64,000 nt of DNA from Bicyclus anynana (taxonomy: Eukaryota; Arthropoda; Insecta; Lepidoptera; Nymphalidae), in assembly GCF_947172395.1 (NCBI RefSeq), contig NC_069104.1, positions 7,219,355 to 7,283,354 of the forward strand. Direction: 5' to 3'. The number at the start of each line of letters is the position of its first letter. Within the stretch, counting starts at the first letter, position 1. Under the pieces are notes generated by a model. It worked only from the letters and a program-made list of their open reading frames with translations, had not been told where the DNA came from and did no database searches. Made by a program: the position numbers and the translations under genes. Positions 52,393-63,773 of this stretch are shown piece after piece.

Positions 52393-53109
52393 CCACCACC
52401 TTTATTTAATTCGTTTTGAAAAAATGCTTAGGGTGACCAAGTTATATTTTTCTTAGGATTTTCAAAAATATTCTATCTTGAATCAGTTGTTTCAATGCTG
52501 TAGCTGCTGCAGTTAAGATTTTAAAGATCTGGTTTTTGTTTAAACATTACGGATTAAATTACTAGTATGATAAAAAACTACCTACTTATAAAATAATGTT
52601 TTATTCGTTTTGTAGATCCGATTTAAAAATGTCCTGTTAAAAAATTATAAAACTGAAGTGTTTAACCAGCATTTCAAAATCTTGTACACTTCTGATGTAG
52701 TCTGCTAGTAATTTATTAAGTATATTTCAAAATGTAAACAAACTTTCTGTTTAAAGTAAGTAGTAAAAGGAAAAGCGTAAACAAAATAATGTAATGAACG
52801 TAACCACATATTTATATTAACCGCACAATAATATGTTCCGCCTCTCATCTCAGAACACCATCTGATGCTTGTAACATAATTACCTAGCAGTAGCGAAGGC
52901 TGAAATTTCTAGTAGGTAAACCGTTCATATGTTTTTGAGTCTAAATGTGTTTTGGCTAAGTACGTTAAATTAGTATTAACTTCCGTAAAACTTGTGAACT
53001 TTTAAAAGGTAATCCGATAGGAATCGGTATGTTAACAACCATCACCCCTGTTACCTTGTATGTACGCAAAGTAAACATTTACCTACTATTCTAAGCATCT
53101 TTACAAAGT
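52393..53109. other. No gene seen
   Basis: AT-rich, unique-looking. Confidence 0.45.
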
Positions 53110-53535
53110 TCCTCAGTGCCTGAAAACGAAAGTCTTCGGACAGTGCGTGTTGCCAGTGATGACCTACAGATCCAAGACTTGGTCGCTAACTATTGGCCTT
53201 ATTAGAAGGCTCCAAGTCACTCAGCAGGCGATTGGGCGAGTGATGCTTGGAGTTTATCTGCGTGATCGAATCAGAAATGAGGAGATCCGCAGACGAACCA
53301 CAGTCACTGACATAGCTCAGCGTGTTGCGAAGCTGATGTGGCAATGGGCAGGGCACATTGTTCGAAGAGCCGATAGACGTTGGGGATCCAAGGTCCTGGA
53401 ATGGCGGACCGTAAAGCGCAGTGTTGGTCGTCCACCCACTAGGTGGGGTCCCATCAAGCGGGGTCTCAGGGAGCCGCTGGATGCTAGCGGCTCGAGACAG
53501 TTGTGTTTGGAAGTCACGTCCATCGGCTGTTAACT
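53110..53535 (+). mobile_element. RTE-type LINE 3' end, tail lost
   Basis: The frame from 53147 encodes TYRSKTWSLT, RRRTTVTDIAQRVAKLMWQW and VGRPPTRWGPIKRG, ending in TSIGC and a stop. Deletions around 53405 and 53515 remove parts of the conserved segment, and no microsatellite tail follows. Confidence 0.85.
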
Positions 53536-53858
53536 CGGATCAATTATAGAAGGACCTGTATCGTACTCATAGTCACAAACAAAATTGTCTGTCATTTTCA
53601 GAAGAAAACGAGCTTAGATTTTTTTTGCCCGTTTTTTACGCAATTCAATTACACAAAAAAGTATTTTTACAGAGCTCTTTAACCGATGAACACGATTACA
53701 ACTATGAAACATAGATACTATAGAGACAGTTTTTATAATCGCATTAGATCATTGATCATATACTTTGACAGAAAAGTAACGTCTAGCGAGGCAGGTCCTA
53801 TACAATAATTGGTCTGAGGCTGTTAATGATGATGATTAAATTAGGCAATATTACCTGA

Positions 53859-53965
53859 CTTGACGTTGCACACTCCTAATAGGAAAGGGATATAGCGCAT
53901 TGACCCACCATGCTGAATCAATGCGGGTTGGTGATAATTACCCGGATTACTGTTCTCACAGGCAC
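53859..53965 (+). repeat. Retroelement scrap
   Basis: CACTCCTAATAGGAAAGGGA..CAATGCGGGTTGGTGATAAT..CACAGGCACGAGGGTGTAAC, resembling a repeat widespread in Lepidoptera. Confidence 0.45.
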
Positions 53966-54059
53966 GAGGGTGTAACTTTAATTAACTTCTAAATTCCGGG
54001 CTGAGAATTTTTACTGAGAATTACTTAGAATGAAAAACTCAATAGATATTATTAATAAT

Positions 54060-54520
54060 CTATACTAATATTATAAAGAGGTAAAGTTTGTAAGTTTGTA
54101 AGTTTGTAAGTTTGTAAGTTTGTAACAATTTTTTGAAATGGGGTAATCTTCGGAACTACTGAACCGATTTTAAAACTTCTTTCACCAGTAGAATGCTACG
54201 TTATCGGGGAGTGCTATAGGCTATATTTTATATTTCTATCATATATAACTACTGAGATATCGCGGGTTTTCTCTTACAGGTCAGACCGAAAAACTTACTT
54301 ATTCGCATGCGCTGCCTCAACCATTGCGTATAACTGAAATAAATGTATGGAGGCTTTTTGAACCTTTAAAAGTTCTACAAAAAAGTCCGCGACACCATAT
54401 ATCTATCTTTTATATTTTAGCAGATATAGTACTTTTAGTACTTTAATAAATTATTTAAATTTTAAACTAAGGTTTACGTCATTATTTACACAACTAAACT
54501 TAAATCCTTATCAAAATAAA
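54060..54520 (+). mobile_element. HEL-4 Helitron-like element, 5' part
   Basis: CTATACTAATATTATAAAGA, five AGTTTGTA units, TCGGGGAGTGCTATAGGCTA, CGCATGCGCTGCCTCAACCA, AGCAGATATAGTACTTTTAG. It aligns with 31506-32183 without the inserted arm. No terminal hairpin directly follows. Confidence 0.8.
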
Positions 54521-54636
54521 TTATTTAATAATCACAAGGATATTATAGAGATAAGATTTGCCCTTTACAGTATGTTAATTAGTTATATAGTTTCGGAGAT
54601 AATACAAAATTTCTGAAAGTCGCAGAAATGCCGCTA

Positions 54637-54826
54637 TATGACGCCCCGCGGTTTCAATTACGTGGTTCCCGTTCCCGTATGAATATGAGGACCAAACATA
54701 GCCTATGACACTCGCAAATAATGTAGCTTTCTATTGGCAAAAGAATTTTCCAAATCGGTCCAGTAGATCCAGAGATTACCCCCGACAACCACACAAACTT
54801 TACCTCTTTATAGTATTAGCATAGAA
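54637..54826 (-). mobile_element. HEL-3 Helitron-like element
   Basis: ACGCCCCGCGGTTTCAATTA..AAACTTTACCTCTTTATAGT..ATTAGCATAGA. Confidence 0.82.
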
Positions 54827-54890
54827 GTCGCTTGGGAAATTATAGTCTTTTGGTCATTGCACCACGCACAAAAGGCTGGACCAATTTTGC

Positions 54891-55412
54891 TGAGGGTAGG
54901 GATAGGATAGAGGTAGGGAAGGGGTAGGATAGAGGTAGGGTAGGGGTAATTTAGGGAAGGTGTAGGGTAGGGTACGGATAAGGTAGGGGTAGTGTAGGGT
55001 ACGGGCAAGGTAGAGGTAGGGGAAGGATATGGAACGTATAGGGTAGGGGAGGAGTAGGATAGGGGTAGGGTAGGGTAGGGGTAGGGTACGGGTAGGGTAG
55101 GGCTAGGGTAGGGATAAGGTAGGGGTAGGGAAGGGTTAGGGTTAGCGGTAGGGTAGGAGTAAGGTAGGGGTAGGGTAGGGGTAGATTAGGGGTAGGGTAG
55201 GATAGGGTATGGATAGGTTACGGGTAGGATTAGGGTAGGGTAAGGTGGGGGGGAGGGAAGGGTTAGCGTTAGCGGTAGGGTAGGAGTAAGGTAGGGGTAG
55301 GGTAGGGTAGGGTAGGGTAGGGTAGGGTTGGGTAGGTTTACGAGCAGGGTAAGGTAGAGGTAGAGAAGTTTACATCAATTTTTACGCGGACGAAGTCGCG
55401 GGCGTCCGCTAG
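54891..55412 (+). mobile_element. Helitron end with long GGGTA minisatellite
   Basis: About 480 bases of GGGTA, GGGGTA and variant units (54891-55368) lead into AGTTTACATCAATTTTTACG, then CGGACGAAGTCGCGGGCGTC and CGCTAGT. Higher-order repeats are visible (GTTAGCGGTAGGGTAGGAGT near 55142 and again near 55270). Confidence 0.9.
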
Positions 55413-56354
55413 TAAACTATATTATTCTAAGACCTCAGTATTACTTGTGTTCAGAGCCATCTATCTATAAGTGAATATAAAAACTTCGTAAGAGAAATAT
55501 CTACACGAGAACGTAGTTATGAAACAAGCGTAAAACACGTCATAGTTAGTTGAAATGATACTAGATGGCGTTATTAGAAAACTTTTATAAAATTTTCATA
55601 CGATTTTTAATACGAATAACGGATAATTAATTATATTGTGCATAAATAAAACAAAATATAATATTATAAAATAGCATTATTATTGGAAGAATTTCTTTTA
55701 ATAAAATTTCCGTAGGCCTATAATGTGGCATCTAAGTAGAAAAATTCACGGTTCCAAATTATCAACTTTACGAAAACATTACACTAAAATTACCTAACCC
55801 TAAAAACGTAATAAGTATACATTCCTGTTTAATCTTCTCTCATTTATTTATTTTATAAAATATAACATTTTAAATATTTACAGGATTCAAAAACCAACAA
55901 CAAAAATTAAACACTGTATATTTTTTATTGGTAGAAAAGTCATCATGTTGTCAGCATGAATCAAAGCTACCCAAGATCACAGATAGATAGCTATCCTCGA
56001 TTATCTGTAACAGTCAAACTATCTTTACATGGTCAAACTATCTGTCAGTAAGTTATTGAAAAACAGATAAGAACATAAAGATAGATTTTCTTAACGTTAA
56101 CAAGCGAAATGGCTGATAGATAGGTTACTGAAAACGGCCGTTAGTTGAGTTTGCGTCGCTTGCTACATTCGTCGCTAGATGGCGTGATGCGATAAACCTT
56201 GTTATTAATCAAGCGAATACAAATAAATAAATTCAAGTGTAAATAGTTTTTTCATGTTTTATGGATATAATAAGTACAATAATTTTTGAAATAAAGAATT
56301 TTTAACCTTGGGATTCAACTTTTTTTTTAATAAAGAATATTTGCTTTTATATGT
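55413..56354. other. No gene seen
   Basis: AT-rich. Positions 55975-56130 repeat words like ACAGATAGATAGC, AACTATCTGTCAG and GATAGATAGG, hinting at a foldback element I could not delimit. Confidence 0.4.
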
Positions 56355-56525
56355 TATGACCAATATTCCCATTTCCCTCCAACTAGTCGGGAAAGACTGT
56401 ATCTTACACTGTAATCTTTGCTGTATCTATTAGGAGTGGGTACGACAATAGTCCAACTGGACGGGATCGAACCACCACCCCTCGGTGATGAGTCTGACCG
56501 CTTTACCTTTTGAGCTTTTGAGGTT
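56355..56525 (-). mobile_element. SINE-E with 30-base insertion
   Basis: ATTCCCATTTCCCTCCAACT..TCGAACCACCACCCCTCGGT..GTCTGACCGC. Relative to 37490, extra sequence CTTACACTGTAATCTTTGCT.. sits after GACTGTAT. Confidence 0.75.
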
Positions 56526-57492
56526 CGAATGACAGTAGATACCTAATTTTAAAATATACCTAATATATTATGTATATCTATTAAGTAATACCTATGTACC
56601 TAAATATAAATTACAAGAACTTGTAACAATTAAACTTACTTAAACTCTATTCATCACTTGCTTGATGTGGTAACTTTTTATAAAATTAAAAAAAAAACAT
56701 TAAGTAAAGTAAATAGTACCTTCGAAGGTACTTTGTAAAATTATCTAACTATTACATTGAAATTGAGCATGTTTTACAACATTATCATAGAGATATACGT
56801 AAAAGGATTTTTTTATTCATTTATTAATACATTTTAATAGTTAACTAAATTAAAATATTATTTATTCACATAAAATGGTAAGTGTATTGAAGATTGTTTT
56901 GTCAATAGACAAATTTTTACATCGAATAAAAATACGTTTTAAAATCCAATAATCTAATAAGTAATCTTCTAAAAACTACTGAACATATTCTTTAACAAAA
57001 GCCTCTAAATTTCATCCCGAATTTCGTCTTTGTACGTCTCATCAGTTTATTAACTCCACACACATTTTATGAAAGTTAGTAATTTATTAGTATTTAGTAA
57101 CTTAATGTACCTACATACATAATAATATTATTATAACTTAGCTAAGCTTATTGATTCTTTACGTAATATTTTGTACAATTTTGTAATGGGTACAATATTT
57201 AAAATCAAAACCACAACACCTAGACTTAAACAGTAGAACAAACTTATTTGTTCGCATAAAAGAGATTAGTTTTTAAACATCCCTATATACTTAGAATAAA
57301 ATCGTAAGCAAACGGTGTCCTTACAGACAAGAAACCAATGTAATTAATTGTGTCACCGTGAAATTGTAAATACATAGATTATAATCTATCGCGCGAGATT
57401 TTAAACTCTCGACACAGCAAACAAGCTCTCGATAGATTGTGGACTCCATACATATTCCTAAGAACCGGGACTCGAGTAGTTCAGAAACCAAT
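56526..57492. other. AT-rich stretch, no gene seen
   Basis: Long unique-looking region. No exon could be supported. Confidence 0.45.
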
Positions 57493-57720
57493 GGTTAGGT
57501 TAGGTTAGGTTTTGCGGAAGATTGATTTTGTTCCCGGAACTCAGGCATCAGGCGACGCGATGGAACCTTGCTGGGTTTTAATGGGTATTCTGGCTGACTC
57601 GCAGCCGGTGAGTCGCACATACTCCCTTGGTAATAGTGCCAGCTTATGCCGCTCTATTTCCGGATGCGTAAAAGCATTTCCCAGCGTTAAAAAAAGGCTA
57701 GGTTAACTTAGTAAGGTATT
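57493..57720 (+). other. Unassigned GC-richer segment with GGTTA triplet
   Basis: TTAGGTTAGGTTAGG is followed by about 190 bases with an open frame of 64 codons (57512-57706, ..DAMEPCWVLMGILADSQPVS..). The segment is richer in GC than its surroundings and probably derives from a retroelement. It is not recognised. Confidence 0.3.
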
Positions 57721-58420
57721 TTTTTATTCGTGAACGTACAAATAAAAAAAATAAAAGAAATTTTACGATCTACCTAATAATAATACATTTGTAATCAATA
57801 TGTTGCGATTCAAAATATATCGATAGTTCACAATCTTGCGAGATAGATTGTTATTTAACGGTATTTACAATTTTACGGTGACATACGCATTGAATATAAC
57901 GCACAAAATATTGATTTTCAAAACTTTAATCTGTTGGTTTGTCTGTTTATATTATTTTTGTTTATGCACACTTAACTCAGGAACGGCTAAACTGGTTATG
58001 GTGCTGTTTTTCCTGATATTGTAACAAAATTGAAGCATTATTTATATTTAGTGTTTTTTTTTTGCTAAAATCTGTTGACAAACAAAAGTGCCATTCAAAT
58101 TAGTTACAAAAACATGCTTTTAGACGCTTTAAAAGTTTAGTCGATTGTAATTTGTAAATAGTAAACCATTAATGTTTTGAAGTCTATGTAAACTCGATTA
58201 ACATAAACAAACTTAGTCATAGTTCACAGTAACGGGGAATTATCTCACAGTATCATTGTTTAATTTTCACATTCGATTTTCTTTTTCGGTTGTATCGTTT
58301 CCGTAGTTGGTAATGGAGGGCCTTTATAAAGTCAGTTGTATAATTCGTTCGGCTTCTCTTACTCCACTAATTTTTAAACTGGCCAAATGGTAGTGTTTGA
58401 ACAAGGCAGGATGGGATGTG
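57721..58420. other. No gene seen
   Basis: AT-rich. A 62-codon hydrophobic frame (57836-58024) is explained by T-rich sequence. Confidence 0.45.
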
Positions 58421-58565
58421 ACGGAATGCGATGGGACGGGTGAGGATACGGGACGAGGTAGAGACGGGACAGAGACGGGACGGGGTGGATTACGGCGGGA
58501 CGGGACGGGAAGATCAGGACAGGGAATTCACAGGATGAGGACAAAGCGGGACCGGATAGGACAAC
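58421..58565. repeat. GGGAC-type purine-rich minisatellite
   Basis: Imperfect GGGAC, GAGAC and GGGAT units with strong strand asymmetry (few C on plus beyond the unit). It is not associated with a Helitron end. Confidence 0.85.
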
Positions 58566-58753
58566 ATTGTATGTATGTATTAAACTATACTTATTATTAA
58601 TTAAGTGATTAAGAGTCGAGCCTCTACAAGTTAACAATATATTATTATAACATAACATTACTAAGGTAGGTACTAAAGAAAATTGTCTATTTTTTTTATA
58701 ATAGTTTTCGGAACAAGCCAGTCAACCATCATGATCATATTTTTATAGTAAAA

Positions 58754-58985
58754 CTAGCGGACCTCCGCGACTTCGTCCGCGTGAAACTCGATGTAAACTT
58801 TCAACTACCCCTATCCTACTCCTACATTTTCCCGCTTTTCTGTTGAAATTTTTCCTGAATTTTCTTTGCTATAAACCTCACGGAGCCCAAGACCTTTCCA
58901 ACGAATGCAAAACCGTGGAAATCGGTTCGTGCGTTCTGGAGTTATAGCGTCAGGAAGGAAAACCCGACTTATTTTTATATAGTAG
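58754..58985 (-). mobile_element. HEL-1 type Helitron with near-empty CCCTA array
   Basis: CTAGCGGACCTCCGCGACTT..AACTACCCCTATCCTACTCC, TACATTTTCCCGC.., GAATGCAAAACCGTGGAAAT, CGTCAGGAAGGAAAACCCGA, TATATAGTAGATT. Only about four array units are present. It is the reference for the expanded copy at 2912-3378. Confidence 0.88.
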
Positions 58986-58989
58986 ATTA

Positions 58990-59045
58990 AAATACTGAGG
59001 GCCAGTTTCACCACTTCTGATAAATGACAGATAGTCTATACCGTA
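58990..59045. repeat. MITE end fragment
   Basis: CTGAGGGCCAGTTTCACCACTTCTGATAAATGACAG resembles the end of a MITE common in Lepidoptera; the partner end is not found. Confidence 0.35.
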
Positions 59046-59246
59046 ATCTATAACTTATTAACTTTATGCTACTTCTTCTAAAGAAGCTTCTCCTTCTTAA
59101 AGTTCCTGTCTATTATTGTAGGTCGGCGGTCAGCTGCCTAAACTTTTCCTTGTCCATGGCTAGGCGTAAAAGTTCTCCGTCTGTCTTTATGCTAGTCCAC
59201 TTCCTTATATTTCGTAGCCAGGACTTCTTCCTTCTTCCTTTTCTTT

Positions 59247-59337
59247 TATTATTTACATGTTAGGCCTTGACTACAATCTAACATGATGGTAAGTGAGGAG
59301 GATGAATACCCACACCTTTCGGTTGCTACACGACATA
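59247..59337 (-). mobile_element. SINE-B tail fragment
   Basis: TTACATGTTAGGCCTTGACT..ACACCTTTCGGTTGCTACAC, then a join to repeat D. Confidence 0.75.
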
Positions 59338-59379
59338 GACGGGCCTTATAGACGGAGAGCCCGTGTATGTTTATTGGCA

Positions 59380-59715
59380 TAATATGAGAACATTTGCCAG
59401 ACGTGGCTTCTTGGCAACCCTTCGCTAGAAACCCTTGAAGTTTCAAATTTGTATAGTGTTTTTCGAAGGGTTTCTACGAAGCTGACGACTGGTAATATAA
59501 TTTCTCATAGCCGAGGAAAACATGAATAAATTACACTTTATACTTTTTATTAGACGGTTGAGGGCCTGGATCCTTAAAATCTGCTACCTCCCAAAGCCAC
59601 CACGGTCCAAACTCAATAATTGGCTACCGTATTTACTTATAGTAGGAGTATGAGCTGACAAACTTTCAGCTTTTATGAAATGACGAAAGTCTGGAGTTCA
59701 CGGGCTCTTAGACTA
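59380..59715 (+). repeat. Repeat D copy
   Basis: AACATTTGCCAGACGTGGCT..CTGGATCCTTAAAATCTGCT..CAAACTTTCAGCTTTTATGA..GTCTGGAGTTCACGGGCTC. Confidence 0.75.
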
Positions 59716-60032
59716 TTCTTAATCTATTGTCTAAACGTTAATGATTGTCGGCTAGCAAGGTGTCATCACAAGCCCGCCTCTTGGCTAGCTGGTGGCACAG
59801 TTGCGGCGACCCCACGATGTCTCCGAGGAATACGCTCAGTAGATACAGCTCTTTGGCCTGCTCTGGTGAACGCTTGTATTGTCTGTGGACAAAGAAACAG
59901 ATGTTTAACATCATTATTAGCCTATTTACTAACTATAGAGCCTGGCCTCCCTCCTTACAGAATAAAGAAGTAATGATTTTTGTATCTAAGTTTAGTGGCA
60001 TCCATAGGGTATTTAATTTAAGGCATTATACT
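59716..60032. other. No recognised gene
   Basis: Two overlapping frames of about 100 codons (59680-59973 and 59745-60056) run from repeat D into this stretch. The words GAGCCTGGCCTCCCTCCTTA also resemble GGCTTCCCTCCTTATAGG at 47850, which suggests a shared retroelement 3' end. Confidence 0.35.
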
Positions 60033-60473
60033 AATAGGCTACTTGTACAAAACTAAGAAGATTTTTTGCATAGAAGCAGTTTAGATGCCTAGAAACTCTA
60101 ATCACATTTTTATTTGTGAATATAATTTTGTAATTGTAATATTTTTATAGAACAAAATTGTATTTTTATCACGTCACCGCGAACGCCAATCATAAACTGT
60201 AACGTCATTCGCTACAAGGCATCGGTTTGTGATTGGCGCTTGCGGTGACGTGAAAAAATCACATAATTGCAAACGCCAATCAGGCTGTTATCTCTATGAA
60301 TGACGTCACTTCGTATTGTGTTGTGTTTGGGCGGCTAAAATTTTACGTAGTTATTTTTTCATTTATATTAAACGTTTTACTGGTTATTATTGACGGGACA
60401 AAATAAAATATAGCTTATAATACTTCCATAACTCAGTTTAAACACTGTTTACAAAAGAGGCAAGTAGCCTATT
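60033..60473. mobile_element. MITE F, complete copy
   Basis: It starts AATAGGCTACTTGTAC and ends GGCAAGTAGCCTATT, terminal inverted repeats of about 13 bases. It contains the palindrome-prone GCGAACGCCAATCATAAACT / TTGTGATTGGCGCTTGCGGT. Confidence 0.88.
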
Positions 60474-60480
60474 GTACAAA

Positions 60481-60580
60481 ATGGAAAACTCCGTATTCCG
60501 TTATGGAAAACTCCGTATTCCATTATGGAAAACTCCGTATTCCGTTATGGAAAACTCCATATTCCGTATTCCGTTATATT
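60481..60580. repeat. 22-bp tandem repeat, four units
   Basis: ATGGAAAACTCCGTATTCCG plus TT repeats at 60481, 60503, 60525 and 60547, then decays into TTCCGT repeats. It begins eight bases after MITE F ends. Confidence 0.93.
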
Positions 60581-61782
60581 CCGTACAATGGGTAAAGGTG
60601 TATAAGCAGTGCATTTTTGCATCTATGGAATGCACACCACATTGAGTTATGCTGGTATTATGCAAGACCACACAAAACTTTCACTGATTATTACTGTTTA
60701 ATGAACAACCAAAAATGAACTTTAAACTTAGCTAATTAAATCTTTAATAGCTTCTATAATGAGGATTTTTTTAGAGTAATTATTATATCCTTCTCACATA
60801 AAAAGATTTTTAAATTTATAACATTAAGGTAAGTTTTTGAGTGTTAAGGAAACATGATCATCTTTGCGGTCTTGAAATCTAGGTAAAAGTTCCGCATTAT
60901 TAAGTTTACTTCACTTTTATACTAGCGGCATACTACGAAGGCCGTTTTGCCGTTTTTTATGCATAAATATAACATAAAGTTTTGTCTTGACTTTAGTTAC
61001 TTTTCAGACATAGTATTTGCACTAACTGTTTTGTCTGATATCGACATAGTAATCTGATAGATAGATACTGGATTAATTGGCCGAAAAACAGTTAGTTATG
61101 TAAGAAGTTATTTACGGCGAAGATAGTTGAATAGATGAATATTATATGGTTTGTAAATTGCCGCAGTTCAAATGACTCGAGTAATGTAAAGATCAGGAAA
61201 CACGGTAGTGACTCAGCCAAGTTCGGAAAACATACAAAATGTTTTCGTGCTGCGTGCTCACGGTGTTTTGATTATTAGAAATTATCTTTTTTTATTTGTA
61301 TTTACGTATGTACATCTTTAAAATTTCGTTTCACCTTTAACCTTAAAAATATTGCTACCTATTTTGTATAATAGACATTCATTAAATCAGTACTAACAGT
61401 GGAGAGACGAATATCGTTTGAGTTTTTATCTTATGTTTTCTCATTAACCATACCATACTTACAAGAAAAAATCATGCCATTTTTAAATATTACATATACA
61501 CTAACGAAAAGCTTTTGTACATAACATTTAAGAATGTACCAGATTCTCTACTTAACATTCTTATAAATATCGTTAAAGGAACTGCAATGCGAGTTAGCTC
61601 CTAACATCATCCATCTTTCAACAGTGACGCGTGTACCCCAAACGTCGTTTAAGTATACAGAACTTGGCTATTTTTGCTCGAGTCACTTTAATCGAGTCAT
61701 TTTACAACGTGCGCTGAGCATAGTGCGAGTGACAGTTGGTTTCACTCTTGAAAGTCAGCCGCGATTCACGATAATAGTACAT
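60581..61782. other. No gene supported
   Basis: Unique AT-rich sequence. Positions 61620-61780 are less AT-rich (GTGCGCTGAGCATAGTGCGAGTGACAG..) with CG steps, possibly regulatory. It is interrupted by a Helitron at 61783. Confidence 0.35.
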
Positions 61783-62166
61783 ACTAGCGGACGCCCGCGA
61801 CTTCGTCCACGTGGAATTCAGTTTTTCACAAATCCCTCGGGAACCATGGTTTTTCCGGGATAAAATGTAGCCTATGTGTTAAACCATGCTATAATATACC
61901 TCAATACCACATTTCAGCTAATTCGGTTTTGTAGTCGAGGTTTGAAAGAGTAAAAAACATTCATATCATCAAAATCATCAGTTTTCGCAAATCTCGGGAA
62001 AGCATGGGTTTTTCAGGGTAAAAAGTAAGCCTATGTGATAATCCAGAGTAAAATCTATTTCCATTCCAAATTTCAGCCAAATCGCTTCAGTAGTAGCGGC
62101 GTTAAAAAGTAATAAGCATCCAAACAAACATCCATACAAACATTTGCTTTTATAATATTAGTAGGA
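61783..62166 (-). mobile_element. HEL-1 Helitron-like element, two-unit form
   Basis: CTAGCGGACGCCCGCGACTT..GAACCATGGTTTTTCCGGGA..CATTTGCTTTTATAATATTA, then GTAGGA. Same structure as 28391-28774. Confidence 0.88.
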
Positions 62167-62350
62167 TTGAACGTCATAAGGCAACTGTCAGCCGCACCAT
62201 GCTACACGTTTTAGTCGAACACTATTGACATGTCTACGTGACACCACACGACGCGAGTCGGTTGCGTAGTCGTTACATCACTGTCCTACATACTAGCCAC
62301 GTAAGGCCTAGTCCACACCAGCGTCTATCTTTGCCAGTCACTGCACGTAG

Positions 62351-62839
62351 TCTATACGCAGAGTTCCCAACTTAGGGGTTTTCTCCCCAGATTTAGGGGG
62401 CAAATAAATGAAATGGGATTTTTTAGGGGTCTGAAATTTTTACGGGTATTTTCAGGGATCTTTTGACTCTTTAATATTTTTAAATTGATGATAATTTTAA
62501 TATTTCTTTCTTGGCCTAGCGACCTATAACGACATATAATACGTTATTCTACAACCACTCTGAGGCAATTGGAGGCAATTTTCATCGAATAAAAAAAATT
62601 GGTAAATTTGTTCATTGTCAACATGTATGATTTCAAAAAATCTGAATCTTCAGATAAAGACGTAGTATTTTGTCTGTATTAAATATAGACTTTTGAAACG
62701 TATGACAGCATATTATTTCTAAATTATTATGAATTTATATTTTTTAGGGGGACAACTCAATAATTAAGGCGATTTTAGGGGTTTTTGACACCAACTTTAG
62801 GGATAAATATTTTGGAGAGTTGGTAACACTGCCTATACG
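62351..62839. mobile_element. hAT-type MITE with 8-bp target duplication
   Basis: The element 62359-62831 (473 bp) starts CAGAGTTCCCAACTTAGGGG and ends GAGAGTTGGTAACACTG. The flanks are TCTATACG and CCTATACG (7 of 8 identical). The interior has repeated TTAGGGG words. Confidence 0.88.
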
Positions 62840-63094
62840 ATGTGTAAGTATGTCGACCTCAGAGCCGCTGAGGTGAGATCTCTTGCAAAAAGTTCTCGTG
62901 AAAAAAGTCTGAATATAAGGTAAAACTTCTCTCAAACCAGCCTGCAAAAGTTTACGTATCATAACAAATCTTGGTTACATTATATTACTTGCCCAAATAG
63001 CTTCCTCATCAATTTACATATGAACTTTTTTGTTAATTAAGTAGTTTTTATTTAGGTATACCTATTTAAATAAATGAAATGTGCATGCGAAGTC
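62840..63094. other. No gene seen
   Basis: Short AT-rich spacer. Confidence 0.4.
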
Positions 63095-63430
63095 ATCATC
63101 ATCATCATCATCATATCAGCCGATGGACGTCCACTGCAGGACATAGGCCTTTTGTAGGGACTTTCAAACATCACGATACTGAGCCACCTGCATCCAGCGA
63201 ATCTCTGGGACTCGCTTGATGTCGTCAGTCCACCTGGCGGGGGGTCGCCACTCCAGCACTTTGGGATCCCAAACACCATCGGCTCTTCAAACCATTTGCC
63301 CCGCCCATTGCTACTTCAGCCTCACAACTCGTTGAGCTATGTCGGTGACTTTGGTTCTTCTGCGAATCTTCTCATTTCTGTTTCGATCACGCAAAGATAC
63401 TCCTAACACAGTTCGTTCTATCGTGCAGGC
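63095..63430 (-). mobile_element. RTE-type LINE 3' end with (ATG)n tail
   Basis: ATC run at 63095-63113, then CAGCCGATGGACGTCCACTG..CGGCTCTTCAAACC..CAAAGATACTCCTAACAC. A deletion removes the GTCGACC..GCGC stretch after GGGGGGTCG. Confidence 0.88.
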
Positions 63431-63549
63431 GAAGAGCATAGCTTTATTCATTTTCTTTGTGCTACCCATAGATTACCTTTGGACTCAATGGGTACCGATT
63501 AAAGTTGAGGGATGTTGTGTAACATTCCCATTTTTTTTTGTACACACAG

Positions 63550-63584
63550 CCAAGGAAGAAGCGAGAAAATTGTTCGCTCTGTAA
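63550..63584 (+). CDS. Possible terminal coding exon (weak)
   Basis: A strong pyrimidine tract and acceptor (CCCATTTTTTTTTGTACACACAG) is followed by CC AAG GAA GAA GCG AGA.. which reads (A)KEEARKLFAL and then TAA. It would be the last exon of a plus-strand gene entering in phase 1. No partner exon, conserved domain or nearby polyadenylation signal was seen, and 11 codons can be open by chance. Confidence 0.2.
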
Positions 63585-63773
63585 CAAGTCTCATTATGTG
63601 CTTCATATATCTGAACAACTGTACGTACAACAAGACTTTATATAGACTTACATAGGCTTACTTTGGGGCTAGATAGTGATGACGTGTGTATTGTTTAAGT
63701 ATATTTATTTATATATTTTTTTATTTAAGTGATGATAGGTTCTAACGCCAACTATAGCCTTTCTTGATGAGTA

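Noticed and set aside
54891..55370. GGGTA array as an internal telomere
   Set aside because: The insect telomere repeat is TTAGG. This array is GGGTA/GGGGTA, imperfect, and tied to a Helitron terminus, with smaller versions in other Helitrons of the window.
57493..57512. TTAGG units as a telomere remnant
   Set aside because: Only about three units, too short to distinguish from a retroelement tail or chance.
59680..60056. Two overlapping frames of about 100 codons
   Set aside because: Begin inside repeat D and end in the MITE F border; no motif recognised.
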